From contig NZ_JAVHXT010000020.1 of NCBI RefSeq assembly GCF_031119335.1, positions 1 through 64,000 of the forward strand: a stretch of 64,000 bases of DNA, written 5' to 3'. Under the pieces are notes generated by a model that did not search any database, was not told where the DNA came from, and saw nothing but the letters and a program-made list of their open reading frames with translations. Positions 1-9,013 of this stretch are shown one piece after another. Position numbers and translations under genes: made by a program. Within the stretch, counting starts at the first letter, position 1; each line of letters opens with the position of its first letter. The stretch is from Pedobacter sp. (GTDB taxonomy: Bacteria > Bacteroidota > Bacteroidia > Sphingobacteriales > Sphingobacteriaceae).

Positions 1-17
1 CATTAAATTATAAAATT

Positions 18-254
18 ATGTCTGATATTGCTTCAAGAGTTAAGGCTATTATCGTAGAAAAACTAGGTGTTGATGAAAGTGAAGTTACGCCAGAAGCGTC
101 TTTCACAAACGACTTAGGTGCTGATTCATTAGACACTGTAGAGTTAATCATGGAGTTCGAAAAAGAATTCAATGTAGCTATTCCTGATGATCAAGCTGAA
201 ACTATCGGTACTGTAGGTCAAGCAATTGCTTATTTAGAAAAAAACGTTAAGTAG
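18..254 (+). CDS. acpP: Acyl carrier protein
   Basis: A 78-residue acidic protein that carries the growing acyl chain on a phosphopantetheine arm during type II fatty acid synthesis in the cytoplasm. The attachment serine is Ser37 in the D-S-L motif, preceded by the family's L-G-A. Length and sequence are typical of AcpP. It sits 28 bases upstream of fabF on the same strand, the usual acpP-fabF order. Only 17 bases precede the start, so its promoter lies outside the window. Confidence 0.98.
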   Translation: MSDIASRVKAIIVEKLGVDESEVTPEASFTNDLGADSLDTVELIMEFEKEFNVAIPDDQAETIGTVGQAIAYLEKNVK

Positions 255-282
255 AAATACTTTTTCTGTACAATACTTATAA

Positions 283-1536
283 ATGGGATTAAAAAGAGTA
301 GTAGTTACTGGGTTGGGTGCGCTCACTCCAATTGGAAATAGTGTTCCTGAATTTTGGGAAGCTTTAACAAATGGAGTGAGCGGCGCTGCGCCGATCAAGA
401 GTTTTAATACTGAAAAATTCAAAACAAAGTTCGCTTGCGAAGTAAAAAATTTCAATCCAGAAGATCATTTGGATAGAAAAGAAGCTCGTAAGTTGGATCC
501 GTTTGTGCAGTACGCACTAGTTGCAACCGAAGAGGCTGTTAAAGATGGAGGATATGATTTCTCCAAATTAGACACTAACCGTATCGGTGTAATATGGGGC
601 GCTGGAATTGGCGGTCTAAAAACTTTTATGGACGAAGTTTCTAACTTTGCTACTGGTGATGGTACGCCTAGATACAACCCTTTTTTTATTCCTAAAATGA
701 TTGTTGATATTGCTCCAGGGCATATCTCTATCAAGTATGGATTGCGTGGACCAAACTTTGCCACCGTTTCTGCTTGTGCATCATCAACCAATGCGATGAT
801 TGATGCATTTAATTATATTCGTTTGGGCATGGCCGATATCATTATCAGCGGTGGTTCTGAAGCGATTATTAACGAAGCGGGCATGGGTGGTTTTAACGCA
901 ATGCATGCTTTATCTACACGTAATGATGATCCTACTACCGCTTCTCGTCCGTTCGACAAAGATCGCGATGGTTTTGTAGCGGGAGAAGGTGCCGGCACTA
1001 TTATTTTAGAAGAATTAGAACACGCAAAAGCTCGTGGTGCTAAAATCTATGCTGAAATTGTAGGTGGCGGTATGAGTGCAGATGCACATCACATTACGGC
1101 TCCGCACCCAGACGGGTTAGGTGCTAAAATGGTTATGACTAATGCCTTAGCAGATGCTGGCTTAGAAACCAATCAAATTGACTACATTAACGTTCACGGA
1201 ACTTCTACTCCACTTGGAGACGTACAAGAAGCTAAAGCGATTGTAGATTTATTTGGAGAAGATGCTTATAAGCTAAACATCAGCTCTACGAAATCTATGA
1301 CAGGTCACCTACTTGGAGCTGCTGGTGCGATTGAAGCGATGGCTACCATTCTTGCTATACAGAATGATTTGGTACCACCAACAATCAACCATTTTACAGA
1401 CGACCCTGAGTTTGACCCAAAATTGAACTTTACTTTTAATAAAGCTCAGAAACGTACTGTTAGAGCAGCATTAAGTAACACGTTTGGTTTTGGTGGACAC
1501 AATGCGTCTGTAGTTTTCAAGAAATACGAAGAATAA
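283..1536 (+). CDS. fabF: Beta-ketoacyl-ACP synthase II
   Basis: A 417-residue condensing enzyme that elongates acyl-ACP with malonyl-ACP. The thiolase-fold catalytic triad is visible: Cys165 in V-S-A-C-A-S-S, His305 in N-V-H-G-T and His342 in T-G-H-L-L-G-A-A-G. The C-terminal G-F-G-G-H-N loop typical of FabF is present. The length is normal. It is cotranscribed with acpP by position, and rnc follows 83 bases downstream. Confidence 0.98.
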   Translation: MGLKRVVVTGLGALTPIGNSVPEFWEALTNGVSGAAPIKSFNTEKFKTKFACEVKNFNPEDHLDRKEARKLDPFVQYALVATEEAVKDGGYDFSKLDTNRIGVIWGAGIGGLKTFMDEVSNFATGDGTPRYNPFFIPKMIVDIAPGHISIKYGLRGPNFATVSACASSTNAMIDAFNYIRLGMADIIISGGSEAIINEAGMGGFNAMHALSTRNDDPTTASRPFDKDRDGFVAGEGAGTIILEELEHAKARGAKIYAEIVGGGMSADAHHITAPHPDGLGAKMVMTNALADAGLETNQIDYINVHGTSTPLGDVQEAKAIVDLFGEDAYKLNISSTKSMTGHLLGAAGAIEAMATILAIQNDLVPPTINHFTDDPEFDPKLNFTFNKAQKRTVRAALSNTFGFGGHNASVVFKKYEE

Positions 1537-1619
1537 GCCAAAATTTTACGGTTTAAAGGGTTTGTGTTGTATATTTATACAAATGCTTTTTCCTAAACTT
1601 AAATTTGTGTTGCTAGTTG

Positions 1620-2348
1620 ATGTCTTTGTTTAGCATTTATAAACTATATCTTTCGCCCAATAAGCACTTTGTAAAGAAGCTTAAAAACGTACTTGGTTTT
1701 GTGCCGGGAAACATTGCGCTTTATAAAATGGCGTTTAGGCATCGTTCTGTAGCTAAACTTTTAAAGAATGGCAGCAGAAGCAGCAATGAAAGACTAGAAT
1801 TTTTAGGTGATGCTATTTTAGGCTCTGTAGTAGCTGAACTGCTTTTCAAAAGTTATCCTTACAAAGAGGAAGGCTTCTTAACCGAAATGCGTTCTAAAAT
1901 TGTAAACCGTGCTAATTTAAATCAGCTGGCCCGCAAAATGGGTTTTGATGAACTGATTGTCTTCGACCAAAAAACTGTAAACTTCCAATCTAAACACCAT
2001 TCTATGTATGGTGATGCTTTCGAAGCATTAATTGGTGCTATTTATTTAGATAAAGGTTATGATTTTACCAAGAACCTTATTTTAAAACGCATCATTAAAC
2101 CTTATGTAGATATTCATCACTTAGAAATTACCGAAACCAATTTTAAAAGCCGCTTAATTGAGTGGTGCCAACGTCAAGGTAAAGAAATCACTTTTGATGT
2201 GGTAGAAAATGGAGAAGGCGAAAGTGCTAAACTTTTTACAGTTAAAGTAATGATTGGTAACGAAAACTTCGGTATAGGTAGAGATTACAACAAGAAAAAT
2301 GCTGAAAAGTTAGCCGCTGAAAAAGCTTGCGAAGCTTTGAGTATTTAA
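1620..2348 (+). CDS. rnc: Ribonuclease III
   Basis: A double-strand-specific endoribonuclease that processes rRNA precursors and structured mRNAs. The signature N-E-R-L-E-F-L-G-D-A lies in the N-terminal catalytic domain, with a second acidic cluster in D-A-F-E-A-L-I-G-A. A double-stranded RNA-binding domain fills the last 70 residues. I chose ATG at 1620; a TTG directly before it is also in frame but less likely. The acpP-fabF-rnc order is widely conserved in Bacteroidota. Confidence 0.96.
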   Translation: MSLFSIYKLYLSPNKHFVKKLKNVLGFVPGNIALYKMAFRHRSVAKLLKNGSRSSNERLEFLGDAILGSVVAELLFKSYPYKEEGFLTEMRSKIVNRANLNQLARKMGFDELIVFDQKTVNFQSKHHSMYGDAFEALIGAIYLDKGYDFTKNLILKRIIKPYVDIHHLEITETNFKSRLIEWCQRQGKEITFDVVENGEGESAKLFTVKVMIGNENFGIGRDYNKKNAEKLAAEKACEALSI

Positions 2349-2381
2349 GCTGATAACTGGTTAATTACACAATTAAACTTT

Positions 2382-3110
2382 CTAGTTGCTACTTTTAACT
2401 TTTCCTGCGGTATCACTGTACTTCTTATAAGATTCGTTAATCCATTTTATAGCATCGTAAGTATTCCAATTCTTCACTTGTTCGTAGCTAGGTCTGTAAT
2501 TAACTAGAAAATCTTCTAGTGCTTTGCCTTCCAATCCAACTTGCTGGTTAATTGTGGTTTTGTTAAAAAGCTGGTCTACCTGAGCATCTTGAAGTTCAGT
2601 TTGAGCCATTCTGTTAAATCGGCGGGCTTGTTTTGGGGTCTTGCCTACGAGTTCGTAAATAGCTGTAAGGGGTGAAAAAATGAAAGACAAAAGCGGCGGC
2701 TTCCCCGCATGAAATGAACCTTTTCTTCTAAAATCTCGCTTAACTTCGGTAATTGCTTGCTTTTTAGTCTGCCCGGTTACTACAACTTCATTTAGCATTG
2801 TGGCTCCCCTATTAAGAAGAAGTACCAGATCTTTATTGTCTTTAACTACTACTTGCAAGTCGCTAAAATTTCTTTTGGTGACTAACAAAGTATCTCCAAC
2901 ACGAGCCTTAATATAAAAAATACCTAAATCGTTGCTGCCAGTAGAAAATCCTGAGCGTTTGTTTTTAACCTCAGCTAAGGCAATTCTAACTTTGGTTTGG
3001 TCTTCAAAAACTACGCCAGTTAAATTAAAATCATTTTGTGCATAAGAGATCTTACCCATAAAAGTTATGGCGAAAAATAGAGTAAATATCAGCTTTGCTT
3101 TATAACGCAT
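2382..3110 (-). CDS. Secreted protein with carboxypeptidase-regulatory-like domain
   Basis: A 242-residue protein with an N-terminal signal peptide ending near A-Q-N. Residues about 27-110 form a CarboxypepD_reg-like beta-sandwich, the domain that often starts TonB-linked receptors, ending in L-N-E-V-V-V-T-G. Unlike a receptor, it has no plug or barrel. The remainder is basic and of unknown function. It converges with rnc and probably acts in the periplasm or at the envelope. The role is unknown. Confidence 0.75.
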   Translation of the reverse strand: MRYKAKLIFTLFFAITFMGKISYAQNDFNLTGVVFEDQTKVRIALAEVKNKRSGFSTGSNDLGIFYIKARVGDTLLVTKRNFSDLQVVVKDNKDLVLLLNRGATMLNEVVVTGQTKKQAITEVKRDFRRKGSFHAGKPPLLSFIFSPLTAIYELVGKTPKQARRFNRMAQTELQDAQVDQLFNKTTINQQVGLEGKALEDFLVNYRPSYEQVKNWNTYDAIKWINESYKKYSDTAGKVKSSN

Positions 3111-3183
3111 TGCAACGTAATTTATTAATTTGTAAACTTAACAAATGTTTTGCTTGGCTTAAGTTAAAAAAGGTTAATTGATA

Positions 3184-3918
3184 ATGAGGTTTCTGTCTGC
3201 TGTTTTTTTGCTCTATGCTGCCATGATCTTCGTCACACTCATGTTTGTGGCACTACCCTTTGTATTGATTTTCTCTGCAATTTTACCTATCAATGCCGGC
3301 AAACGGGCAATTCTTTCCGTGTTGAGAATTTGGGCCTGGTTATTTAGTGCTTTCAGTTTCTTTTGGATTAGCACCAAAAACAAATCTAAGGTTAATAGAT
3401 CGAAATCGCATATTTATGTTGGTAACCACGGCTCTTATTTAGACGCCGTTGCCGTTTGCATTAGTATTCCGCAATATTTTAGTGCATTAGGTAAAGTAGA
3501 GATTACCAAGGTGCCGGTGTTTGGTTTAATCTATAAACGTATTGTGGTTTTAATTGACCGCAGCAGCAAGGAAAGCAGGGAAATTTCTGTAGCTGCTTTA
3601 AAGAAGGATATCGCGAACGGGCAGTCTGTGTTGATTTTCGCAGAGGGTACCATGAACCAAACCGGTAGGCCTTTGGCAGATTTTTATGATGGTGCTTTTC
3701 GGATTGCGATAGAAACCCAAACGTCCATCATTCCTTTTGTGATGATTAATAATAGGAAACTGCTACCACGAAAAGATCCTTTGAAGGCTAGACCTGGCCT
3801 AATAAAGACGATTTTATTACCTGAAGTTTCGGTAAGTGGCTTAAATATGGATGATGTGCCCGAGTTAAAAAAGAAGGTTTATGTTTTGATGGAAGAGGCG
3901 ATTTTGAAAGGTGCATAG
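3184..3918 (+). CDS. 1-acyl-sn-glycerol-3-phosphate acyltransferase (PlsC-like)
   Basis: A membrane-bound lysophosphatidic acid acyltransferase of about 244 residues that makes phosphatidic acid. Two hydrophobic segments occupy the first 65 residues. The acyltransferase motif N-H-x4-D is seen as N-H-G-S-Y-L-D, and the substrate motif as F-A-E-G-T. An in-frame TTG lies two codons before the chosen ATG at 3184. It is divergent from the gene at 2382. Confidence 0.9.
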   Translation: MRFLSAVFLLYAAMIFVTLMFVALPFVLIFSAILPINAGKRAILSVLRIWAWLFSAFSFFWISTKNKSKVNRSKSHIYVGNHGSYLDAVAVCISIPQYFSALGKVEITKVPVFGLIYKRIVVLIDRSSKESREISVAALKKDIANGQSVLIFAEGTMNQTGRPLADFYDGAFRIAIETQTSIIPFVMINNRKLLPRKDPLKARPGLIKTILLPEVSVSGLNMDDVPELKKKVYVLMEEAILKGA

Positions 3919-4138
3919 GAAAACTTTGTTGGCTAAACCTGATGGTAGCGGATATACTTTTGGTTGTACCAAAACTTACGAAGTTTCTACTTGCATTCGC
4001 CAAAAGATAGCAGCATACAGCAGGGCTAAAGTATCCAAGAATATACTGACAGACATTTTCTAATAACACGGCGCAACCTTAAGCCTTCTAACCCGAAGTA
4101 TCGGGATTTCGCTTCGCTCAACCTTCTACCTTTTTTAC
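3919..4138. other. Intergenic stretch with repeat half-copy and small hairpin
   Basis: This 220-base gap holds no convincing gene. It contains one arm of the cttacgaagttt repeat family at 3971-3987 and a small hairpin, cccgaagtatcggga, near 4090. A promoter for yicC sits at its end. Confidence 0.6.
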
Positions 4139-4146
4139 TATCTTTG
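4139..4146 (+). promoter_or_regulatory. Probable -7 box of the yicC promoter
   Basis: TATCTTTG matches the Bacteroidota -7 consensus TAnnTTTG exactly. It ends three bases before the yicC ATG at 4150, so a transcript initiating the usual few bases downstream would begin at or beside the start codon. No good -33 TTTG is seen at the usual distance. Confidence 0.6.
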
Positions 4147-4149
4147 CAC

Positions 4150-5025
4150 ATGATAAAATCAATGACCGGCTTTGGCTTGGCTTCTACGGATCACGAAAGT
4201 GTGAAGTTTTCTGTAGAGATAAAATCGTTAAACTCGAAGTTTTTAGAACTCGGTTTAAAAATTCCTAGAACATTTTCTGATAAAGAATTGTACCTGCGCA
4301 ACCTTTGCAACAAGGAAATTGAGCGTGGTAAGGTGAGCATTGCCATTATGGTAGAGCGTAGTGAGGATGCTCAGAAAGGCGCATCTATTAACGAAACTTT
4401 ACTGAAGAAATATTATACACAACTGGTTGAAGTTAACAAGAGTTTGGGTGCAAATATTGATAATCTTTTGCCTTCTGTATTGGCTTTACCAGAGGTAATT
4501 ACGTACACCGAAGAGGAAGCCAGCGAAAGCGAATGGGCAGTTTTAGAAGGTACTTTCCAAAAGGCTTTGAAAAGCTTTCATCAATTTAGAGAAGATGAAG
4601 GAAAGGTGCTAAAAACAGATTTAGAGCTGCGCATTAAAAATATTTTGGGCTTTTTTGCTGAAGTAGAGGTTTTAGCACCGCAACGAATACCTAATATTAA
4701 AGCTCGTTTAACTCAGTTTTTAGAAGATACGGTTGGTAAGGTTAACTACGATCAAAACCGTTTTGAGCAGGAGTTGATTTACTACATCGACAAGTTGGAC
4801 ATTACCGAAGAGCAAACCCGTTTAAAAAGTCATTGCGATTACTTTATCACGACTTTGAAGGATAAGGATGCGAATGGTAAAAAGCTTGGTTTTATTTCTC
4901 AGGAAATTGGCAGAGAAATTAATACCATGGGCGCCAAAGCTAATGATGCACAAATACAGCAGTTGGTGGTAGGTATGAAAGAGGAATTAGAAAAAATTAA
5001 AGAACAGTTACTTAATGTGTTGTAG
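4150..5025 (+). CDS. YicC family endoribonuclease-like protein
   Basis: A 291-residue cytoplasmic protein of the YicC/YloC family, which E. coli work links to RNA turnover and stationary-phase survival. The N-terminal I-K-S-M-T-G-F-G and the C-terminal R-E-I-N-T-M-G-A-K-A motifs are the family hallmarks. ATG at 4150 gives the canonical N-terminus; an upstream in-frame TTG at 4144 is inside the promoter box. Gene order yicC-gmk is common. Gmk follows 57 bases downstream. Confidence 0.93.
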   Translation: MIKSMTGFGLASTDHESVKFSVEIKSLNSKFLELGLKIPRTFSDKELYLRNLCNKEIERGKVSIAIMVERSEDAQKGASINETLLKKYYTQLVEVNKSLGANIDNLLPSVLALPEVITYTEEEASESEWAVLEGTFQKALKSFHQFREDEGKVLKTDLELRIKNILGFFAEVEVLAPQRIPNIKARLTQFLEDTVGKVNYDQNRFEQELIYYIDKLDITEEQTRLKSHCDYFITTLKDKDANGKKLGFISQEIGREINTMGAKANDAQIQQLVVGMKEELEKIKEQLLNVL

Positions 5026-5074
5026 CGATAAGCGTTAGGCGATAAGCGCCAAACGCAGAACGCCCAACGCAAAA
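5026..5074. repeat. Short imperfect repeats between yicC and gmk
   Basis: The gap carries gcgataagcg twice, then related 10-base words such as gcgttaggcg and cgccaaacgc in inverted order. It is an imperfect palindrome with no clear function. Confidence 0.5.
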
Positions 5075-5082
5075 CACATATT

Positions 5083-5649
5083 ATGCAAGGCAAACTCATT
5101 ATATTTTCGGCTCCGTCTGGTGCTGGCAAAACCACTATCGTTAAACATTTGTTGAGCAAATTCGACAATTTAAGTTTTTCGATTTCGGCAACTACGAGAG
5201 AGTTGCGTGGCGACGAAACAAACGAGAAAGATTACTATTTTATTAGCAAGGAAGAGTTTCTACATAAAGTTGCCCACCAAGAGTTTGTAGAGTTTGAAGA
5301 GGTTTACAGCGGTACTTTTTATGGCACTTTGCGCTCAGAAATTCAACGCATTTGGGACGAAGGCAAGCACGTTATTTTTGATATTGACGTGGAAGGTGGT
5401 TTGCGTTTAAAACGTAAGTTTGAAGAAGATGCTTTGGCGATTTTCGTGCAGCCGCCATCGTTAGAGGTTTTAAAAGAACGTTTGGCTGGCAGAGGTACGG
5501 ATAGCGAAGAAAAACTGCAAGAACGCTATGCTAAAGCTGAAAAAGAACTAGCTTACGCTGATAAATTTGATGTTATCCTTAAGAATTTTGAACTTGGAAC
5601 GGCTTGTGCTGAGGCAGAAGAGTTGGTTGGGTCTTTTTTAAAGAAGTAA
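5083..5649 (+). CDS. gmk: Guanylate kinase
   Basis: A 188-residue enzyme that phosphorylates GMP to GDP. The P-loop S-A-P-S-G-A-G-K-T-T lies at residues 8-17, followed by the GMP-binding S-x-T-T-R-x3-R-G-D-E region and the D-I-D-V-E-G-G segment. Length is typical. It follows yicC on the same strand and is probably in one operon with it. Confidence 0.97.
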   Translation: MQGKLIIFSAPSGAGKTTIVKHLLSKFDNLSFSISATTRELRGDETNEKDYYFISKEEFLHKVAHQEFVEFEEVYSGTFYGTLRSEIQRIWDEGKHVIFDIDVEGGLRLKRKFEEDALAIFVQPPSLEVLKERLAGRGTDSEEKLQERYAKAEKELAYADKFDVILKNFELGTACAEAEELVGSFLKK

Positions 5650-5660
5650 CGTTAATAATC

Positions 5661-5806
5661 CGTCATTGCGAGGTACGAAGCAATCTTAAAGCGCTCTGTC
5701 ATTCTGAGCGCAGCGAAGAATCTGTTAGCAAGTATTACAGACCTAACAGATTCCTCCTAACGTCGGAATGACAGAAAAAAAAATTGCTTGGTGCCTCGCA
5801 ATGACG
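5661..5806. repeat. Nested inverted repeats between gmk and nadD
   Basis: An outer pair of arms at 5661-5686 and 5783-5806 reads cgtcattgcgaggtacgaag and its near-complement. An inner pair at about 5697-5728 and 5743-5775 reads gtcattctgagcgcagcgaa and a diverged complement. The outer arm belongs to a family also found at 23938, 35119, 43186 and 50421. It can fold as a long cruciform or RNA hairpin. Confidence 0.85.
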
Positions 5807-5821
5807 ACATAGTTTTATAAA

Positions 5822-6397
5822 ATGATTGGCTTATTCTTCGGTTCGTTTAATCCCATCCATATTGGGCACTTGGTAATTGCCAATTACATGGCTAGCTACA
5901 CCAACTTGAAAGAAGTTTGGTTTGTGGTATCTCCTCATAATCCGCTAAAGCAGAAAAGTGGATTGGCGGATATGTACGATCGCTTAGAAATGGCTAGACT
6001 GGCCACCGAGAATGCGCCACATTTGAAAGTTAGCGATATAGAATTTAAATTGCCGCAGCCTTCATATACCATTGACACTTTAACTCATTTAAAAGAGAAA
6101 TATCCTGAAAAGGAATTTGCTTTGATTATGGGTGCTGATAATTTGGCTTCCTTTAAAAAATGGAAGAACTACGAGCTATTGCTAGAAAATCACAAGTTAT
6201 TTGTTTACCCTAGGCCAGGAATTGATTTGAGCGAATGGGAGGCGAATCCATCTGTAATAATTACAGAAACACCTCAAATGGATATTTCCTCTACGTTTAT
6301 TCGCAATGCGATTAAGCAAGAAAAAAGCATCCAGTTTTTGGTACCGGATGCTGTAATTGATTTTATGGATAAAAAGAGCCTGTATAAAACCCTCTAA
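5822..6397 (+). CDS. nadD: Nicotinate-nucleotide adenylyltransferase
   Basis: A 191-residue nucleotidyltransferase of NAD biosynthesis that adenylylates nicotinate mononucleotide. The motif G-S-F-N-P-I-H-I-G-H lies at residues 7-16, and the C-terminal I-S-S-T-x-I-R motif is present. Length is normal. A repeat element separates it from gmk, so it may have its own promoter. Confidence 0.95.
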   Translation: MIGLFFGSFNPIHIGHLVIANYMASYTNLKEVWFVVSPHNPLKQKSGLADMYDRLEMARLATENAPHLKVSDIEFKLPQPSYTIDTLTHLKEKYPEKEFALIMGADNLASFKKWKNYELLLENHKLFVYPRPGIDLSEWEANPSVIITETPQMDISSTFIRNAIKQEKSIQFLVPDAVIDFMDKKSLYKTL

Positions 6398-6439
6398 ACG
6401 GCTTCGCCCTCAAGCACACCATTCATATATAAATAATTG

Positions 6440-6500
6440 TGCTTAATCTCCCTGAAGGGAGACTTTAGGGTATTGCTCCCCTTTAGGGGCTTGGGGTTCT
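6440..6500. repeat. Inverted repeats of the ccccttta/taaagggg family at the glnS 3' end
   Basis: A hairpin atctccctgaagggaga at 6446-6462 is followed by ctcccctttaggggcttggg at 6477-6496, which abuts the glnS stop codon. The same words occur around csaA-tadA (28033-28149) and at 49999-50077. It could end transcription from both nadD and glnS, but no clear T-run follows. Confidence 0.75.
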
Positions 6501-8149
6501 TATCCTTTCCAGCCATCTTTTAACGAAACCACTCGGTTAAACACCAAATGGTCTGCTGTGCTGTCTTTATCTAAACAGAAGTAACCTTTACGGATAAACT
6601 GATAGCCTGTTCCCAGCGTTGCCTCAGCCAAAGCAGGTTCAATGTAAACGTTGCTCAACACTTCTTTACTATTTGGGTTTAAGTATTCTTTAAAATCACC
6701 TTCTTCTGCATCTGGAGAAACTACGCTAAACAAGCGATCGTACAATCTTACTTCTGCTGTTTTAGCATGTTTAGTGCTCACCCAATGGATGGTTCCTTTT
6801 ACGGTAAGTCCGCTGGTATCGCTACCACTTTTCGACTCTGGGAAGTAAGTACAGTGAATTTCCGTTACATTTCCATCAGCGTCTTTTACAAAGTTCTCAC
6901 ATTTTACTATGTAAGCAAACTTTAAACGAACCATTGCTCCTGGTGCCAAACGGAACCATTTCTTCGCAGGTTCTTCCATAAAGTCTTCGCGTTCTATCCA
7001 AAGTTCCTTACTAAATGGAATTTCTCTAGTACCGCCTTTATCTTCTGCTTCTGGGTTATTCTCTCCAATTAAGATTTCGCCATCACCTTCGTAATTCGTA
7101 ATCACCAATTTGATTGGATCAAGCACAGCCATAGCTCTAGTTGCTTTCTTGTTCAAATCCTCACGGATACAGAACTCCAATAAGCTCAGCTCAATTAAAT
7201 TCTCTCTTTTGGCAATACCAATGCGTTCACAAAACTCTCTGATACTTTCTGGCGTGTAACCTCTTCTACGCAAACCGCTAATTGTCGGCATTCTAGGATC
7301 ATCCCAGCCAGAAACCAAGCCTTCATTAACCAATTGCAAAAGCTTGCGTTTACTCATTACCGTATAGGTAAGATTTAAACGTGCAAATTCGTATTGTTTA
7401 GAAGGAAAAATACCCAACTGGGTGATGAACCAATCGTATAATTCTCTGTGCGAAACGTATTCTAAAGTACAGATCGAGTGCGTGATATTTTCGATACTAT
7501 CGCTTTGTCCATGAGCAAAATCGTACATTGGGTAAATACACCAAGCATCTCCAGTACGGTGATGGTGTGCATGTTTGATACGATAAATGATCGGGTCACG
7601 CATCAGCATGTTAGTACTAGCCATATCAATTTTCGCTCTCAAAATACAAGCGCCGTCTTCAAACTCGCCAGCTTTCATTTTTGCGAAAAGCTCCAAGTTT
7701 TCTTCAATGCTTCTATCTCTGTATTGGTTTGGTGTGCCAGGTTCTGTTGGTGTGCCTTTTTGAGTAGCAATTTCTTCAGCTGTGCTTTCGTCTACATAAG
7801 CAAGTCCTTTTTCAATTAACTGCACAGCATAACCGTGTAGCGTATCGAAATAGTCGGAAGCGTACAACTCGTTCTTCCACTGGAAACCCAACCATTGAAT
7901 ATCTTCCTGCTGGCTGTTTACATACTCCGTTTTTTCGGTAACCGGATTGGTGTCATCAAATCTTAGATTGGTGTAACCTCCGTATTTCTGCGTTAACCCA
8001 AAGTTTAAGCAAATTGCCTTTGCATGGCCAATGTGCAAATAACCGTTTGGTTCTGGCGGAAAACGTGTTACCAACGTCTCGTACTTTCCACTTTTTAAAT
8101 CATTCTCTATAATTTCTTCTATAAAGTTTAATGATTTTTCCTCGCTCAT
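6500..8149 (-). CDS. glnS: Glutaminyl-tRNA synthetase
   Basis: A class I aminoacyl-tRNA synthetase of about 549 residues charging tRNA-Gln. The HIGH-type motif P-P-E-P-N-G-Y-L-H-I-G-H and the KMSKS-type motif V-M-S-K-R-K are visible, and the C-terminal anticodon-binding beta-barrels are complete. I chose ATG at 8149, giving M-S-E-E-K-S; eight more in-frame codons upstream look non-coding. It converges with nadD. Confidence 0.96.
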   Translation of the reverse strand: MSEEKSLNFIEEIIENDLKSGKYETLVTRFPPEPNGYLHIGHAKAICLNFGLTQKYGGYTNLRFDDTNPVTEKTEYVNSQQEDIQWLGFQWKNELYASDYFDTLHGYAVQLIEKGLAYVDESTAEEIATQKGTPTEPGTPNQYRDRSIEENLELFAKMKAGEFEDGACILRAKIDMASTNMLMRDPIIYRIKHAHHHRTGDAWCIYPMYDFAHGQSDSIENITHSICTLEYVSHRELYDWFITQLGIFPSKQYEFARLNLTYTVMSKRKLLQLVNEGLVSGWDDPRMPTISGLRRRGYTPESIREFCERIGIAKRENLIELSLLEFCIREDLNKKATRAMAVLDPIKLVITNYEGDGEILIGENNPEAEDKGGTREIPFSKELWIEREDFMEEPAKKWFRLAPGAMVRLKFAYIVKCENFVKDADGNVTEIHCTYFPESKSGSDTSGLTVKGTIHWVSTKHAKTAEVRLYDRLFSVVSPDAEEGDFKEYLNPNSKEVLSNVYIEPALAEATLGTGYQFIRKGYFCLDKDSTADHLVFNRVVSLKDGWKG

Positions 8150-8222
8150 ATAATTGTATTGTTTAAGCTTCAAAGTTAACCAAATTTAGGGTAATTTAAA
8201 GCACTGGCAAACCGGCAAACGT

Positions 8223-8588
8223 TTAAATGCCTAAAATAATATCAGCCGAAATTTTCAGTTTTTTACTTATACTTCTCGCTACTTTCAGCGTAGGTTCGCT
8301 TTTTTCTGTGAGATACTCGCTAATGCGGGAGGGGCTTACACCTACAAGCTCTGATAGTGCGTTTTGCGAAAGCCCCATTTCATACATACGAAGTTTAATT
8401 ACCTGAGCAAGGGTTGGCATTCCTATCGGATGGTGAATATCCTCATACTCTTCTACCAGCTCCGAGAGCTTATCCAACTCCACCATCTTTTTATCAGTAA
8501 TATGAGTATCATCGTCAGTAAGAAGCAACAACTCTTCAATACGCTCTTTTATTGCTTTATATTCTATTTCTGTGTTTATACTAGCCAT
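8223..8588 (-). CDS. higA: HigA-like antitoxin
   Basis: A 121-residue protein with a C-terminal XRE-type helix-turn-helix (about residues 65-118), including M-G-L-S-Q-N-A-L-S-E-L-V-G-V-S. The acidic N-terminal half fits the toxin-binding part of HigA antitoxins. It lies one base downstream of the toxin gene, the toxin-first order of higBA. It probably represses the operon and neutralises the toxin. Confidence 0.85.
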   Translation of the reverse strand: MASINTEIEYKAIKERIEELLLLTDDDTHITDKKMVELDKLSELVEEYEDIHHPIGMPTLAQVIKLRMYEMGLSQNALSELVGVSPSRISEYLTEKSEPTLKVARSISKKLKISADIILGI

Positions 8589-8589
8589 A

Positions 8590-8886
8590 TCAAATACTTT
8601 TAATATCCTTTATATTATCATACTCCTTATGTGTGCCTACAAAACGTATGAATATTGTTTTAATAGAGAATCTCACAATTACCACCAATCGGTAGTCATT
8701 GCCTTTTATATCAAAAACATATCTTTGATTGCCTACGCTGTCAACGGTATTAAAATCTTTTTTAATGTCGGCAAAGCAGGTCCATTCTGCTCTTTTTACG
8801 GTTTGATACCAATGTTCAAGCGCAGCCTTAGCCTTAATATCCTTATTATAGTAGTCAATTAAAGTGCTATGTGACAGGACTCTCAT
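8590..8886 (-). CDS. higB: HigB-family mRNA interferase toxin
   Basis: A 98-residue basic protein of the HigB family of RelE-fold toxins, which cleave mRNA on the ribosome. The family's core is recognisable: an I-K-x-D-F-N segment, a conserved Y-R-L-V-V-I-V strand and the C-terminal F-V-G-T-H-x-E-Y-D motif. It is followed after one base by the HigA antitoxin. A second, diverged copy of this pair lies at 23002-23706. Confidence 0.87.
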   Translation of the reverse strand: MRVLSHSTLIDYYNKDIKAKAALEHWYQTVKRAEWTCFADIKKDFNTVDSVGNQRYVFDIKGNDYRLVVIVRFSIKTIFIRFVGTHKEYDNIKDIKSI

Positions 8887-8962
8887 TACATTTATTTTGC
8901 AATAGTAAAAATAGATATTTTTTTGTTATTCAAAAAATAATTTTGTTTTACAGAACATTAAT

Positions 8963-8992
8963 TTTGCGCAATTCAAAATTTTACTACATTTA
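8963..8992 (+). promoter_or_regulatory. Promoter of the B12-domain/enoyl-CoA hydratase operon
   Basis: TTTG at 8963-8966 and TACATTTA at 8985-8992 are separated by 18 bases, close to the Bacteroidota pattern TTTG-N19-TAnnTTTG. The box ends 21 bases before the ATG at 9014. Confidence 0.55.
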
Positions 8993-9013
8993 CGTCTATC
9001 AAGTACACCAGAT

